From Candidatus Burkholderia verschuerenii (GTDB lineage Bacteria; Pseudomonadota; Gammaproteobacteria; Burkholderiales; Burkholderiaceae), in assembly GCF_001189365.1 (NCBI RefSeq), contig NZ_LFJJ01000005.1:1-64000 (forward strand): DNA of 64,000 bases, read 5' to 3'. Below, one piece after another: positions 45,872 through 54,678 of this stretch. How positions within the stretch are numbered: position 1 is the stretch's first letter; each line of letters opens with the position of its first letter. The notes beneath the pieces are model-generated. The model saw only the letters and a program-made list of their open reading frames with translations. It did not search any database and had not been told where the DNA came from. The position numbers and the translations under genes are program-made.

Positions 45872-46206
45872 CTGTTCTTCCGCCGTATCCGGTCCGTTCA
45901 TTGTGACGGGCCGCCGTTCATTTTCAGTTCGATTCGGGTCACGTCCCGCCTGCTCGTTTTCCCCAACATCCTCGTTTGCCCGTTGCGGCGCACATCCCCG
46001 TGCCGCAAGGCCTGACGCGCCTTCGCGCCGGTCTCGTCGCGCATCGCCACATCGACTTTTCGCCGGATTATTTTTTATCACTAGGAATTCATTTTGTGTT
46101 CACTATAATGAATTTCATTCAATGTTCGTTCATTTCGGCGCACGCTGAAGAACGGGCGGCAGCATCCCCTGAACGCGCTGCGAGGCGCTTACCGAACAGG
46201 CCGGGC
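45872..46206 (+). other. intergenic leader of the ALDH operon
   Basis: A 335-bp gap whose first half is pyrimidine-rich without coding features and whose second half (46060-46135) is AT-rich. It holds the TTCACTATAATGAA motif, plus AATTCAT (46086-46092) and ATGAATT (46108-46114) in inverted orientation. No gene is seen. Confidence 0.5.
46099..46112. promoter_or_regulatory. operator-like palindrome TTCACTATAATGAA
   Basis: TTCA and TGAA flank six bases containing most of a TATAAT box. The same motif occurs at 45160-45173. It lies 94 bases before the aldehyde dehydrogenase gene and probably binds the XRE regulator encoded just upstream. Confidence 0.6.
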
Positions 46207-47703
46207 ATGTCAACTCCGTCACTCGATTTCGATCCGTCCGCCGTGCCATTGCCGCAAGGGCATTTCATCGGCGGCGCGTATCACCGGACCGATGAAGCGC
46301 AGATCGCCGTGCTTCGTCCGTCCGATGGCAAGCTGCTCGGCCACGTGCCCGATGCATCGGCGGATACGGTCGATTTTGCGGTGAACAACGCGCTCGACGC
46401 GTTGAAAAGCAGCGGCTGGGCCACGCGCCCGCCGCGCGAGCGAGCGAAAGTGATGACGCGCTGGGCCGATCTGGTCGACCGCCACGCGCTGAGCCTCGCG
46501 CAACTCGAAACCGTCAGCTCGACGCGGCCGATCGCGGAATCGTATGCATCGGATGTGCCGTTCACCGCCGAAGCGATCCGCTTTTTTGCGGAACTGGCCG
46601 ACAAGCTCGGCGGCGATATCGCGGCGACGCGGCGCGACAGTCTCGGCTTCGTTGCATCCGAACCGTATGGCGTGATCGGCGCGATCACGCCGTGGAATTT
46701 TCCGCTGTCGATGTGCTCGTGGAAGTGCGGCCCCGCGCTCGCGGCCGGCAACGCGGTTGTGCTGAAACCTTCCGAAATGACGCCGTTCTCCACGCTGCAT
46801 CTCGCCGAGCTGGCGATCGAAGCTGGCATGCCGCCGGGTATCTTCAACATCGTGAACGGACGCGGCGCGAGCACGGGCGCGGCGCTGACGCGACATCTCG
46901 ATATCGCGAAGATCAGCTTCACCGGTTCGACGCGCACCGGCGCTGCCATCATGAGCGATGCCGCCATGCACGGCACCAAGCCCGTCACGCTGGAACTCGG
47001 CGGCAAGAGCCCGCAACTCGTGTTCGAACGCGTGACGAATCTGGAGCACACGGCGCGCTGCATCGCGCGCGGCTTTATCGCCAACGGCGGTCAGGCGTGC
47101 GTGGCGGGTACGCGTTTGATCGTGCACAAAGGCATTGCCGATGCGCTGATCGAAGCGATAAAAGTACAACTAACTAATGTCGCACCCGGTCCGCTCTGGA
47201 GCGGCGCAACCGCTTATTCGCCGATCATCAGCCGCACGCAGGCCGAACGTATCGATCGTCTGCTCGACGACAGCCGCGCGTCCGGCGCGGAGGTGATCTT
47301 CGGTGGCGGCTATTTCGAAGGCACGGGCGAAGGCTATTTTCATCGGCCGACGCTGCTTGCCAACGTGACCGCCACGACGCCCGCCGTGCGCGAGGAACTG
47401 TTCGGCCCGGTGCTTACCGTGCAAACCTTCGAGGATGAAGACGAGGGCATCGCGCTCGCGGGACATCCCACATATGGCCTGGCGGCTGGCGTGCATTCGC
47501 GCGACATCGGCCAGGCGCTGCGCGCGATGCGTCGTATCGCGGCGGGCACGATCTGGATCAACCGGTACGGCCGCAGCAGCGGCGACATGATGATCCCGAC
47601 CGGCGGCTTCAAGCAATCGGGCATCGGCAAGGATCTCGGACGTCAGGCGCTGGAGGCGAGCATGCGTCACAAAAGCGTGCTGATCGATTTCGACCAGATG
47701 TAG
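46207..47703 (+). CDS. aldehyde dehydrogenase (PuuC-like)
   Basis: A 498-residue NAD(P)-dependent aldehyde dehydrogenase. Signatures are [47 protein letters not shown] (catalytic Glu) and GGQACVAGTR with the nucleophile Cys298. ATG 46207 gives the standard length. Homology is closest to gamma-glutamyl-aminobutyraldehyde/betaine-type dehydrogenases. With the PuuR-like regulator and a PuuB-like FAD oxidase downstream, oxidation of an aminoaldehyde is likely, but no PuuA or PuuD gene is present. The frame is intact and ends with TAG. Confidence 0.88.
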   Translation: MSTPSLDFDPSAVPLPQGHFIGGAYHRTDEAQIAVLRPSDGKLLGHVPDASADTVDFAVNNALDALKSSGWATRPPRERAKVMTRWADLVDRHALSLAQLETVSSTRPIAESYASDVPFTAEAIRFFAELADKLGGDIAATRRDSLGFVASEPYGVIGAITPWNFPLSMCSWKCGPALAAGNAVVLKPSEMTPFSTLHLAELAIEAGMPPGIFNIVNGRGASTGAALTRHLDIAKISFTGSTRTGAAIMSDAAMHGTKPVTLELGGKSPQLVFERVTNLEHTARCIARGFIANGGQACVAGTRLIVHKGIADALIEAIKVQLTNVAPGPLWSGATAYSPIISRTQAERIDRLLDDSRASGAEVIFGGGYFEGTGEGYFHRPTLLANVTATTPAVREELFGPVLTVQTFEDEDEGIALAGHPTYGLAAGVHSRDIGQALRAMRRIAAGTIWINRYGRSSGDMMIPTGGFKQSGIGKDLGRQALEASMRHKSVLIDFDQM

Positions 47704-47785
47704 GCATCACCGCTTCACGCAAAGATCGCGCAAAGATTCGACGACACTGAACCTGAATCCGCATCGGATTCGCCACGACGACAGG

Positions 47786-48463
47786 ATGCACACCATGATC
47801 GATTTCGAGCCGAAGTACATCACCTTCGACTGTTACAGCACGCTCACCAACTTCCAGATGGGACAAACCGCGCGTCAGCTTTATGCCGACAAGCTAAGCC
47901 CGGAGAAGATGGAAGAGTTCATCGAATTTTTTCGCGGCTACCGGCTCGACGAAGTGCTCGGCGCATGGAAGCCATATCGCGACGTGGTGGTGAATTCGGT
48001 GCGCCGCACCTGCGAGCGCACGGGCGTGCCGTTCGATCTCGCCATCGCTGAAAAGATCTACGAAGCCGTGCCGACGTGGGGCCCGCATGCGGACGTGCCG
48101 GAAGGGCTGTCGCGCCTTGCGAGCAAATATAAATTAGTGATCCTGTCGAATGCATCGAACGATCAGATTCACAGCAATGTCGACAAGCTCGGCGCGCCGT
48201 TCCACAAGGTCTTTACCGCGCAGCAGGCGCAGGCGTACAAGCCGCTGCAAAAGGCCTTCGAATATATGTTTTCGCAACTCGACTGCAATCCCGAAGACGT
48301 ATTGCATGTGTCGTCGAGCTTCCGCTACGACCTGATGACCGCGTACGACATGGGCATCAAGCACAAGGCTTTCGTGAATCGCCGTCACGAGTCGCTCAAC
48401 ACGTATTACGGCGTGAACGAAGTGTCGGGCATTCCGCAACTCGCATCGCTGCTCGGCCTGTAA
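47786..48463 (+). CDS. HAD superfamily hydrolase, haloacid dehalogenase type II-like
   Basis: A 225-residue HAD protein. The nucleophile Asp is in ITFDCYSTLTNF (relatives have DCYGTL; here Ser replaces Gly), motif 2 is VILSNASND, Lys is in QAYKPLQKAFEY, and VLHVSSSFRYDLMTAYDMGIKH is the type II haloacid dehalogenase block. It may dehalogenate or dephosphorylate a 2-substituted acid. It lies between the aldehyde dehydrogenase and the FAD oxidase and shares their orientation, with 9 bases to the latter. The frame is intact. Confidence 0.83.
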   Translation: MHTMIDFEPKYITFDCYSTLTNFQMGQTARQLYADKLSPEKMEEFIEFFRGYRLDEVLGAWKPYRDVVVNSVRRTCERTGVPFDLAIAEKIYEAVPTWGPHADVPEGLSRLASKYKLVILSNASNDQIHSNVDKLGAPFHKVFTAQQAQAYKPLQKAFEYMFSQLDCNPEDVLHVSSSFRYDLMTAYDMGIKHKAFVNRRHESLNTYYGVNEVSGIPQLASLLGL

Positions 48464-48472
48464 GGCACCCGC

Positions 48473-49750
48473 ATGAAGCTCGATTCCTACTGGCTCGATA
48501 CCGCGCCGCGCTTCTCGCAACTCGCGCAGGGCGACCTGCCCGCGCGCGCGGATGTGGTCGTGGTCGGCGGCGGCTTCACGGGTTTGTCGGCGGCGCTCGA
48601 ACTTGCGAAGCGCGGCGTGTCGGTGATCGTGCTCGAAGCGGGGCGGCTCGCCGCGCAGGCGTCGGGACGCAACGGCGGGCATTGCAATACGGGCGTCGCG
48701 CAGGACTATGCGTCGCTGTCGGCGCGGATCGGCGGCGAGCGCGCGGCGGAGTTTTATCGCGCGTATGCGGGCGCGGTGGAAACGGTGCGCGCGATCATCG
48801 GCGAGGAAGGCATCGACTGCGATTTGCGCGATAGCGGCAAGATCAAGCTCGCCGCGAAGCCGCAGCATTTCGCGTCGCTGGCGAAGTCGTATGACGTGAT
48901 CCGGCGCGAAGTCGATGCCGATGTGGAACTCGTGCCGCGCGAACGTATTCGCGACGAGATCGCCTCCGATGGTTTCTTCGGCGGCCTCGTGCAGCGCAAC
49001 GGCATGCAGATGCATATGGGCAAGTTCGGCGTTGGACTCGCGGAAGCAGCAGCGCGGCGCGGTGCGCGAATTTTCGAGGACTCGCCGGTGACCGGCCTGA
49101 AGCCGCTCGGTGGCAACGTGTTCGAAGTGCAGAGCGCGCGCGGCGCGATGCGCGCGGATCGCGTGTTGATTGCGACGGGCGCATCGCTGACGGGACCGCT
49201 GCAATGGTTTCGCCGACGCATCGCGCCGGTGGGCAGTTTCATCGTCGCGACGGAGCCGCTCGGTAAAGCCAAGCTCGACGCATTGCTGCCCACGCGCCGT
49301 TCGTATGTGACGACGCGTCATATCGGCAACTACTTTCGCGCGACGCCCGACGAGCGTTTGCTGTTCGGCGGCCGTGCGCGCTTCGCGATGTCGAATCCGC
49401 GTTCGGACGAAAAGAGCGGGCGCATTCTGCAAGCGGGCATCGCGCAGTATTTTCCGCAACTTGCCGATGTACGCATCGACTATTGCTGGGGCGGACTCGT
49501 CGATATGACGGCGGATCGGCTGCCGCGCGCGGGTCAGCATGAAGGCCTGTTTTATTCGATGGGCTACAGCGGCCACGGCGTGCAGATGTCGGTGCACATG
49601 GGCCGCGTGATGGCCGACGTGATGTTCGGCGCGGCCGCGCGCAATCCGTGGCGAACGCTCGAATGGCCCGCGATTCCAGGGCATTTCGGACGCGCGTGGT
49701 TTCTGCCGCTGGTCGGCGCGTATTACCGCTTGCAGGACGTTTTGCATTGA
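48473..49750 (+). CDS. FAD-dependent oxidoreductase (PuuB/DadA-like)
   Basis: A 425-residue flavoprotein amine oxidase of the DadA/PuuB group. The FAD motif ADVVVVGGGFTGLSAALELAKRG is at about 23-45, ASGRNGGHCNTG follows, and LFYSMGYSGHGVQMSVHMGRVMAD closes the flavin site. PuuB oxidises gamma-glutamylputrescine; here the substrate may be a related N-substituted amine whose aldehyde product goes to the upstream dehydrogenase. The start follows the HAD stop by 9 bases. The frame is intact. Confidence 0.86.
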   Translation: MKLDSYWLDTAPRFSQLAQGDLPARADVVVVGGGFTGLSAALELAKRGVSVIVLEAGRLAAQASGRNGGHCNTGVAQDYASLSARIGGERAAEFYRAYAGAVETVRAIIGEEGIDCDLRDSGKIKLAAKPQHFASLAKSYDVIRREVDADVELVPRERIRDEIASDGFFGGLVQRNGMQMHMGKFGVGLAEAAARRGARIFEDSPVTGLKPLGGNVFEVQSARGAMRADRVLIATGASLTGPLQWFRRRIAPVGSFIVATEPLGKAKLDALLPTRRSYVTTRHIGNYFRATPDERLLFGGRARFAMSNPRSDEKSGRILQAGIAQYFPQLADVRIDYCWGGLVDMTADRLPRAGQHEGLFYSMGYSGHGVQMSVHMGRVMADVMFGAAARNPWRTLEWPAIPGHFGRAWFLPLVGAYYRLQDVLH

Positions 49751-49806
49751 ACGGATGCCGCGCGTCATGTCGATAAACGGCATGACCGCATACCTGAGGA
49801 CCATCC

Positions 49807-50247
49807 ATGTCGCGTGCCACTTTCTCGCCTGCTTCCGCTCTCGGCCTGCGCGCCACGCAGGCCGTGCAGCGCGCGCTGGATTTTATCGAAGCGTGTTTTG
49901 CCGAGCCGATCAGCTTGTCGGAGTTGGCGGGTATCGCGGGCCTGAGCATCTCGCGTTTCGCGGTGCGCTTCAATGCCGAAGTCGGCATTTCGCCGCACCA
50001 GTATGTGCGACTGGTGCGCGTGCGGCATGCGCAACGTTTGTTGAGCGGCGGCTTGCCGCCGTCGGTGGTGGCGGCCGAAGTCGGCTTCTTCGATCAGAGC
50101 CATCTGTGCCGGCACTTCAAGCGCGTGATGGGCGCAACGCCGCGCGAATGGCTGAGCGGCGACGCCGCGCGCGTCGCTAATCTGAAGAGTGCGACGACGG
50201 AAACAGCGAGTCGAGCGGATAGCCGCTCCTCTCGAAGGCCGTCTTGA
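49807..50247 (+). CDS. AraC-type helix-turn-helix regulator (DNA-binding domain only)
   Basis: A 146-residue protein made almost entirely of an AraC DNA-binding domain: two helix-turn-helix units with ISLSELAGIAGLSISRFAVRFNAEVGISPHQYVRLVRVRHAQRLL and VAAEVGFFDQSHLCRHFKRVMGATPREW. It lacks the usual effector domain, as MarA/SoxS-type proteins do. The last 25 residues are low-complexity and overlap the 3' end of the convergent Lrp-type gene by 71 bases. It may adjust expression of the flanking oxidase or ABC operon. Confidence 0.82.
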   Translation: MSRATFSPASALGLRATQAVQRALDFIEACFAEPISLSELAGIAGLSISRFAVRFNAEVGISPHQYVRLVRVRHAQRLLSGGLPPSVVAAEVGFFDQSHLCRHFKRVMGATPREWLSGDAARVANLKSATTETASRADSRSSRRPS

Positions 50248-50680
50248 CGATCACATAACTGAAGTACTGATCGATGCCGATATCGCGCGCCAGCAGCGCT
50301 TCGATCACGCGCTGATAGTGGCTGACGCTTCGTGTGACGAATTTGAGGAGATAGTCGTATTCGCCGCTTGCCAGATGACATTCGACGATTTCATCGACGG
50401 CGCGAATGGCCGTTTCGAACTTCGCGAAGTCTTCGCGGCGGCGGTCGGCAAGCGTGATTTCGGCGAACACGATCTGCACGTCGTCGAGCTTGCGCAGATC
50501 GAGTTGCGCGCCGTATCCCGCGATGTAACCCGCCTGTTCGAGCCGCTTCACGCGCGCAAGACACGGGCTTGGCGACAGGCCGACGGCGCCGGCGAGTTTG
50601 ACGTTGGTGATGCGGCCTTGCTCCTGCAACTGCGCCAGGATGTGCAGATCGATGTGGTCGAGTTTCGCGTTGCCGTTCAT
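50177..50680 (-). CDS. Lrp/AsnC family transcriptional regulator
   Basis: A 167-residue Lrp/AsnC regulator. The N-terminal helix-turn-helix (LDHIDLHILAQLQEQGRITNVKLAGAVGLSPSPCLARVKRLEQAGYI) precedes the RAM effector domain (VECHLASGEYDYLLKFVTRSVSHYQRVIEALL). The start at 50680 gives the usual length. It is divergent from the dipeptide-type ABC operon across a 389-bp gap and probably responds to an amino acid. Its 3' end overlaps the AraC-type gene. Confidence 0.88.
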   Translation of the reverse strand: MNGNAKLDHIDLHILAQLQEQGRITNVKLAGAVGLSPSPCLARVKRLEQAGYIAGYGAQLDLRKLDDVQIVFAEITLADRRREDFAKFETAIRAVDEIVECHLASGEYDYLLKFVTRSVSHYQRVIEALLARDIGIDQYFSYVIVKTAFERSGYPLDSLFPSSHSSD

Positions 50681-51069
50681 CGTCGAATGTGTTCCGTGTT
50701 CCGCGCGAAGGGTTGGGGTAGTACCGATGTTAGCGATGCATGCCCGTGCGGCGTTTCGCCAAAAGTGCCCTGAAAAAGGGCGTGCGCCGCGTTTTGCACC
50801 CGTCGCGCAGCATTTTGTGCTGCACGCGCTTAAAAGCTGGACGAAGGCTTTCGTGTGCACGCTGAAAACACGTGAAGCCTTGATCTAAGGGTCTTTCCCG
50901 ACGACGGCAGACCATGCTGTTCGAGCCACGCAAAACCGTGATTTCGAATGGTCGAACCTGCCGATATGCGATGAACGGCATTTTTTGCGGTGATTAAATC
51001 AGTATCGCGCAGCCGGATTCGTCAGTAAGGCATTTCCAACGTTCCACCCGTCAATGAGGAGCAGGTGTC
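50681..51069. other. divergent intergenic region before the ABC importer
   Basis: A 389-bp gap without a credible gene. It must hold the promoters of the lrp-type gene and of the ABC operon. The right end is comparatively AT-rich and contains GAGGAG (51056-51061) for the first ABC gene. I could not define an operator or a strong -35/-10 pair. Confidence 0.5.
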
Positions 51070-52656
51070 ATGTACGACGACGTAATCAGAAAAGGCGGCA
51101 TGAGCCGCCGCGACGTGCTGCGCGTGTTGGCAGCCGGGGGCATGGCAGCGGCTGGCGCAGGCGGGTTGCTCGTGGGCGCGACGCCCGCGATCGCCGCGCC
51201 CGCGCCCGCGCCCAAGAAGGGCGGCAAGATCCGCGTTGCGTATGACGCGGCATCGACGGCGGATACGCTCGATCCCGCGAAAGGATCGTCCGGCTCGGAC
51301 TACATCCGGTTCTTCATGTTCTACAGCAGTCTGACGCAGCTCGATGCGTCGCTCACGCCGCGCATGGATCTCGCCGAAGCGGTCGACAGCAGCGACGGCA
51401 AGGTCTGGGTCATCAAGCTGCGTAAAGGCGTGAACTTCCACGACGGCAAGCCGCTCGGCCCAGCCGATGTCGTCTACTCGCTGATGCGTCACAAGAACGC
51501 GGCGACCGCATCGAAGGTGAAGACGCTCGCCGACCAGTTCACCGACGCGAAGCAGACCGGCCCGAACGAAATCACGCTCACGCTCGCCTCCGCGAATACC
51601 GACTTGCCGGTGATTCTCGCGACGCCGCAGTTCGTGATCGTCAAGGACGGCACGACGGATTTCGCCACGGCGGTCGGCACGGGGCCGTACAAGCTCAAGT
51701 CGTTCAAGCCGGGCGTCTCGACTGTCGGCGTGCGCAACGACAACGTCTGGAAGACCGGCGGCGGACCGTATCTCGATCAGATCGAACTGATCGGTATCGG
51801 CGACGATGCGGCGCGCATCAACGCGCTGCTGTCCGGCGACGTGCATCTGATCAACTCGGTCGATCCGCGTTCGACGCAGCGCATCGCATCGACGGATGGC
51901 TATGAAGTGCGCGAAACCAAGTCGGGTCTCTATACCGACCTCATCATGCGGCGCGACAACACGATGTCGGGCAATCCCGATTTCGTGCAGGGCATGAAGT
52001 ATCTGTTCGATCGCGAGCAGGTCAAGAGCGCAGTATTTCGCGGCTATGCCGTGGTCGGCAACGATCAGCCGATTCCGCCGGAACATCGCTACTTCAATGC
52101 TTCGCTGCCGCAGCGTCCGCACGATCCCGACAAGGCGAAGTTCCACTTCCAGAAAGCGGGCGCAGTCGGCACGACCTTGCCGCCGATCTACGCCACCACC
52201 GACGCGAACGGTTCCATCGAAATGGGCGTGCTGCTGCAGCAGTCGGCCGCGAAGATCGGCGTGAATCTCACCATCAATCGCGTGCCTGCCGATGGTTACT
52301 GGTCGCAGCACTGGATGAAGCATCCGCTCGGCTTCGGCAGCATCAATCCGCGTTCGAGCGCGGACGTGCTGTTCACGCAGTTCTTCAAATCCGATGCGCC
52401 GTGGAACGAGTCGGGCTGGAACAGTCCGAAGTTCGATCAGCTGCTCGCGGCCGCGCGCTCCGAAACCGACGACGCCAAGCGCAAGCAGATGTACGGCGAC
52501 ATGCAGGTGATCGTGTCGGAGCAATGCGGCATCGGCATTCCGACCTTCCTGAGCCTGCTCGATGCGAACGACAAGCGCGTGCAAGGTCTCACCGCGATTC
52601 CGACCGGCGCGATGATGGGCTTCACCTTCGCCGAGCATGTCTGGTGGAACGCGTGA
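51070..52656 (+). CDS. dipeptide/oligopeptide-type ABC substrate-binding protein with Tat signal
   Basis: A 528-residue family 5 binding protein (DppA/OppA type). The N terminus carries a twin-arginine signal (SRRDVLRVLAAGG, 12-24, cleavage near ATPAIA-A). The mature part has the family opening DAASTADTLDPAKGSSGSDYIRFFMFYSSLTQLDASLTPRMDLAEAV and VWVIKLRKGVNFHDGKPLGPADVVYS. Export in folded form is implied by the Tat motif. It is the first gene of a four-gene importer operon. The ligand may be a peptide, an amino-acid derivative or an opine. The frame is intact. Confidence 0.88.
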   Translation: MYDDVIRKGGMSRRDVLRVLAAGGMAAAGAGGLLVGATPAIAAPAPAPKKGGKIRVAYDAASTADTLDPAKGSSGSDYIRFFMFYSSLTQLDASLTPRMDLAEAVDSSDGKVWVIKLRKGVNFHDGKPLGPADVVYSLMRHKNAATASKVKTLADQFTDAKQTGPNEITLTLASANTDLPVILATPQFVIVKDGTTDFATAVGTGPYKLKSFKPGVSTVGVRNDNVWKTGGGPYLDQIELIGIGDDAARINALLSGDVHLINSVDPRSTQRIASTDGYEVRETKSGLYTDLIMRRDNTMSGNPDFVQGMKYLFDREQVKSAVFRGYAVVGNDQPIPPEHRYFNASLPQRPHDPDKAKFHFQKAGAVGTTLPPIYATTDANGSIEMGVLLQQSAAKIGVNLTINRVPADGYWSQHWMKHPLGFGSINPRSSADVLFTQFFKSDAPWNESGWNSPKFDQLLAAARSETDDAKRKQMYGDMQVIVSEQCGIGIPTFLSLLDANDKRVQGLTAIPTGAMMGFTFAEHVWWNA

Positions 52657-52726
52657 CCCGCTGATCGAGCCGAAGCGGCGGCCGCACGCCGCCGCCTTGC
52701 CCACTCACTGGATGGAGGGCTGACAG

Positions 52727-53680
52727 ATGAACCGGAACATCGTCGGGCTGATCGGCCGGCGCGTTGCAGTCACCGCGCTGACGCTGCTGATCGTCTCGAT
52801 CATCATCTTCGTGATCACGAACCTGCTGCCGGGCGATGCCGCGCAGGCCGCGCTCGGTCAGGAAGCCACCGCCGAAACCGTCGCCGCGCTGCGCCAGCAG
52901 TTCGGACTGGATCAGGCGCCGTGGCTGCGTTATCTGCACTGGCTGATGGGCCTCGCGCACGGCGACTTCGGCTTGTCGCTGTCGAGCAGCATGCCGGTCT
53001 CGGAGATGATCGCGGGACGCCTGCCCAAGTCGCTCACGCTCGCCGCGATCACGACGCTCGTGTCGGTGCCGGTGGCGGTGTCCGCGGGCATCCTCGCGGC
53101 GGTGAATCGCGAATCGGTGATCGATCGCATCGTGAGTCTGGGCACGCTCTCGCTGGTCGCGACGCCGGAGTTTCTGATCGCGACGGTCGCGGTGCTGGTG
53201 CTGGCGGTGAAGTTGCACTGGCTGTCGGCGCTGTCGTACGACGGCGAAATCGAGAGCGTGCACGACTTCCTGCGCGCCTACGCGATGCCCGTCGTTACGC
53301 TCTGCGCGGTCGTCATCGCGCAGATGGCGCGCATGACGCGCGCGGCCGTGATCGAGCAACTGAGTTCGTCGTATGTCGAGATGGCGATGCTCAAGGGCGC
53401 GAGCCCGTCGCGCGTGGTGCTGCGTCACGCGTTGCCGAACGCGATCGGCCCGATCGCCAACGCGATTGCGCTGAGCTTGTCGTATCTGCTGGGCGGCGTG
53501 ATCGTCGTGGAGACCATCTTCAATTATCCCGGTCTCGCCAAGCTGATGGTCGATGCCGTCAGCAATCGCGACTTCCCGCTCGTGCAGGCGTGCACGCTGC
53601 TGTTCTGCCTGGGTTATCTGGTGCTCGTGCTGCTGGCCGACCTGTGCGCCATCCTCTCCAATCCGAGGTTGCGGACATGA
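52727..53680 (+). CDS. dipeptide-type ABC permease (DppB-like)
   Basis: A 317-residue inner-membrane permease with about six helices. The N-terminal IGRRVAVTALTLLIVSIIIFVITNLLPGDAAQ and the EAA-like loop EMAMLKGASPSRVVLRHALPNAIGPIANAIAL are typical of DppB/OppB. GGAGG lies 10 bases before the start. Its stop overlaps the start of the next permease (ATGA). The frame is intact. Confidence 0.9.
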   Translation: MNRNIVGLIGRRVAVTALTLLIVSIIIFVITNLLPGDAAQAALGQEATAETVAALRQQFGLDQAPWLRYLHWLMGLAHGDFGLSLSSSMPVSEMIAGRLPKSLTLAAITTLVSVPVAVSAGILAAVNRESVIDRIVSLGTLSLVATPEFLIATVAVLVLAVKLHWLSALSYDGEIESVHDFLRAYAMPVVTLCAVVIAQMARMTRAAVIEQLSSSYVEMAMLKGASPSRVVLRHALPNAIGPIANAIALSLSYLLGGVIVVETIFNYPGLAKLMVDAVSNRDFPLVQACTLLFCLGYLVLVLLADLCAILSNPRLRT

Positions 53681-54678
53681 ATCATCATCGATCCGTTTCG
53701 ATTCACACCGATCACGCCGATCCGTTCAAGCGCAGCAGCATGCTGCCCGGCAACGCGGAGCCGATGCGTCCGAACGGCAGCGGCATGCCGACGCCGCCCG
53801 CGCGTCCGCCGCGCCGCCGCAGTCTGACGCAGCGCATGGGTCTGTCGACGGGCGGCTGGATCGGCCTCGCGATGGTGTCGTGCGCGCTGTTCGTCGCGGC
53901 CTTCGCGCCGTGGCTCGCACCGCATCAGGTCGGCTCCATCGTGACGAACGACGTGTTCGCCGGCATGAGCGCGAAGCTGCCGCTCGGCTCCGATTATCTC
54001 GGCCGCGACATGCTCACGCGCATCATCTACGGCACGCGACTAACGGTCGTGCTCGCGCTCGCCACCGCGCTGCTCGCGGCGCTGGTCGGCACCACGCTCG
54101 GGCTGCTCGCCGCCGTCGCGGGACGCGGCATCGACGAGACCATGAGCCGTCTGCTCGACGCCATCACGTCGATTCCGTCGAAGATGTTCGCGCTGATGAT
54201 CGTGGCCGCGTTCGGTTCGTCGCTGACGCTGCTGATCCTTACGGCCGCGTTCAGCTATATGCCGGGCTCGTATCGCATCGCGCGTTCGCTGGCGGTGAAT
54301 ATCGGCACGCTCGAGTATGTGCAGGTGGCGCGGGCGCGCGGCGAGAGCGCGCTGTATATCGCGTGCTTCGAGATGTTGCCCAACATGGTTCATCCGATGT
54401 TGGCCGATACCGGCTTGCGCTTCACCTTCGTCGTGCTGCTGCTGAGCAGCCTGAGCTTTCTCGGGCTGGGCGTGCAGCCGCCGTATGCCGATCTCGGCTC
54501 GCTGGTGCGCGAGAACATCGCGGGTCTCGGCGAAGGGACGGCGGTCGTGATTCTGCCCGCGATCGCCATTGCCGTGCTGACGGTCGGCGTCAATCTGCTG
54601 ATCGACGGCGTGCCGCATCGCGGACGCCGCCGCAAGCAAGCCGCCGCAAGCAACGCCGATGCCGATGGAGGACATTGA
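53677..54678 (+). CDS. dipeptide-type ABC permease (DppC-like)
   Basis: A 333-residue permease of the DppC/OppC family. A polar, His/Pro/Arg-rich N-terminal extension of about 60 residues precedes the first helix (WIGLAMVSCALFVAAFAPWLAP). The PLGSDYLGRDMLTRIIYGTR segment and the EAA loop YVQVARARGESALYIACFEMLPNMVHPML are typical. The start overlaps the DppB stop, and the gene ends directly before the ATPase start. The frame is intact. Confidence 0.9.
   Translation: MNHHRSVSIHTDHADPFKRSSMLPGNAEPMRPNGSGMPTPPARPPRRRSLTQRMGLSTGGWIGLAMVSCALFVAAFAPWLAPHQVGSIVTNDVFAGMSAKLPLGSDYLGRDMLTRIIYGTRLTVVLALATALLAALVGTTLGLLAAVAGRGIDETMSRLLDAITSIPSKMFALMIVAAFGSSLTLLILTAAFSYMPGSYRIARSLAVNIGTLEYVQVARARGESALYIACFEMLPNMVHPMLADTGLRFTFVVLLLSSLSFLGLGVQPPYADLGSLVRENIAGLGEGTAVVILPAIAIAVLTVGVNLLIDGVPHRGRRRKQAAASNADADGGH

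Noticed and set aside
46207-49750. Complete Puu putrescine pathway
   Set aside because: PuuR-, PuuC- and PuuB-like proteins are present, but no glutamate-putrescine ligase (PuuA) or gamma-glutamyl hydrolase (PuuD) is seen, so a polyamine assignment is not supported.
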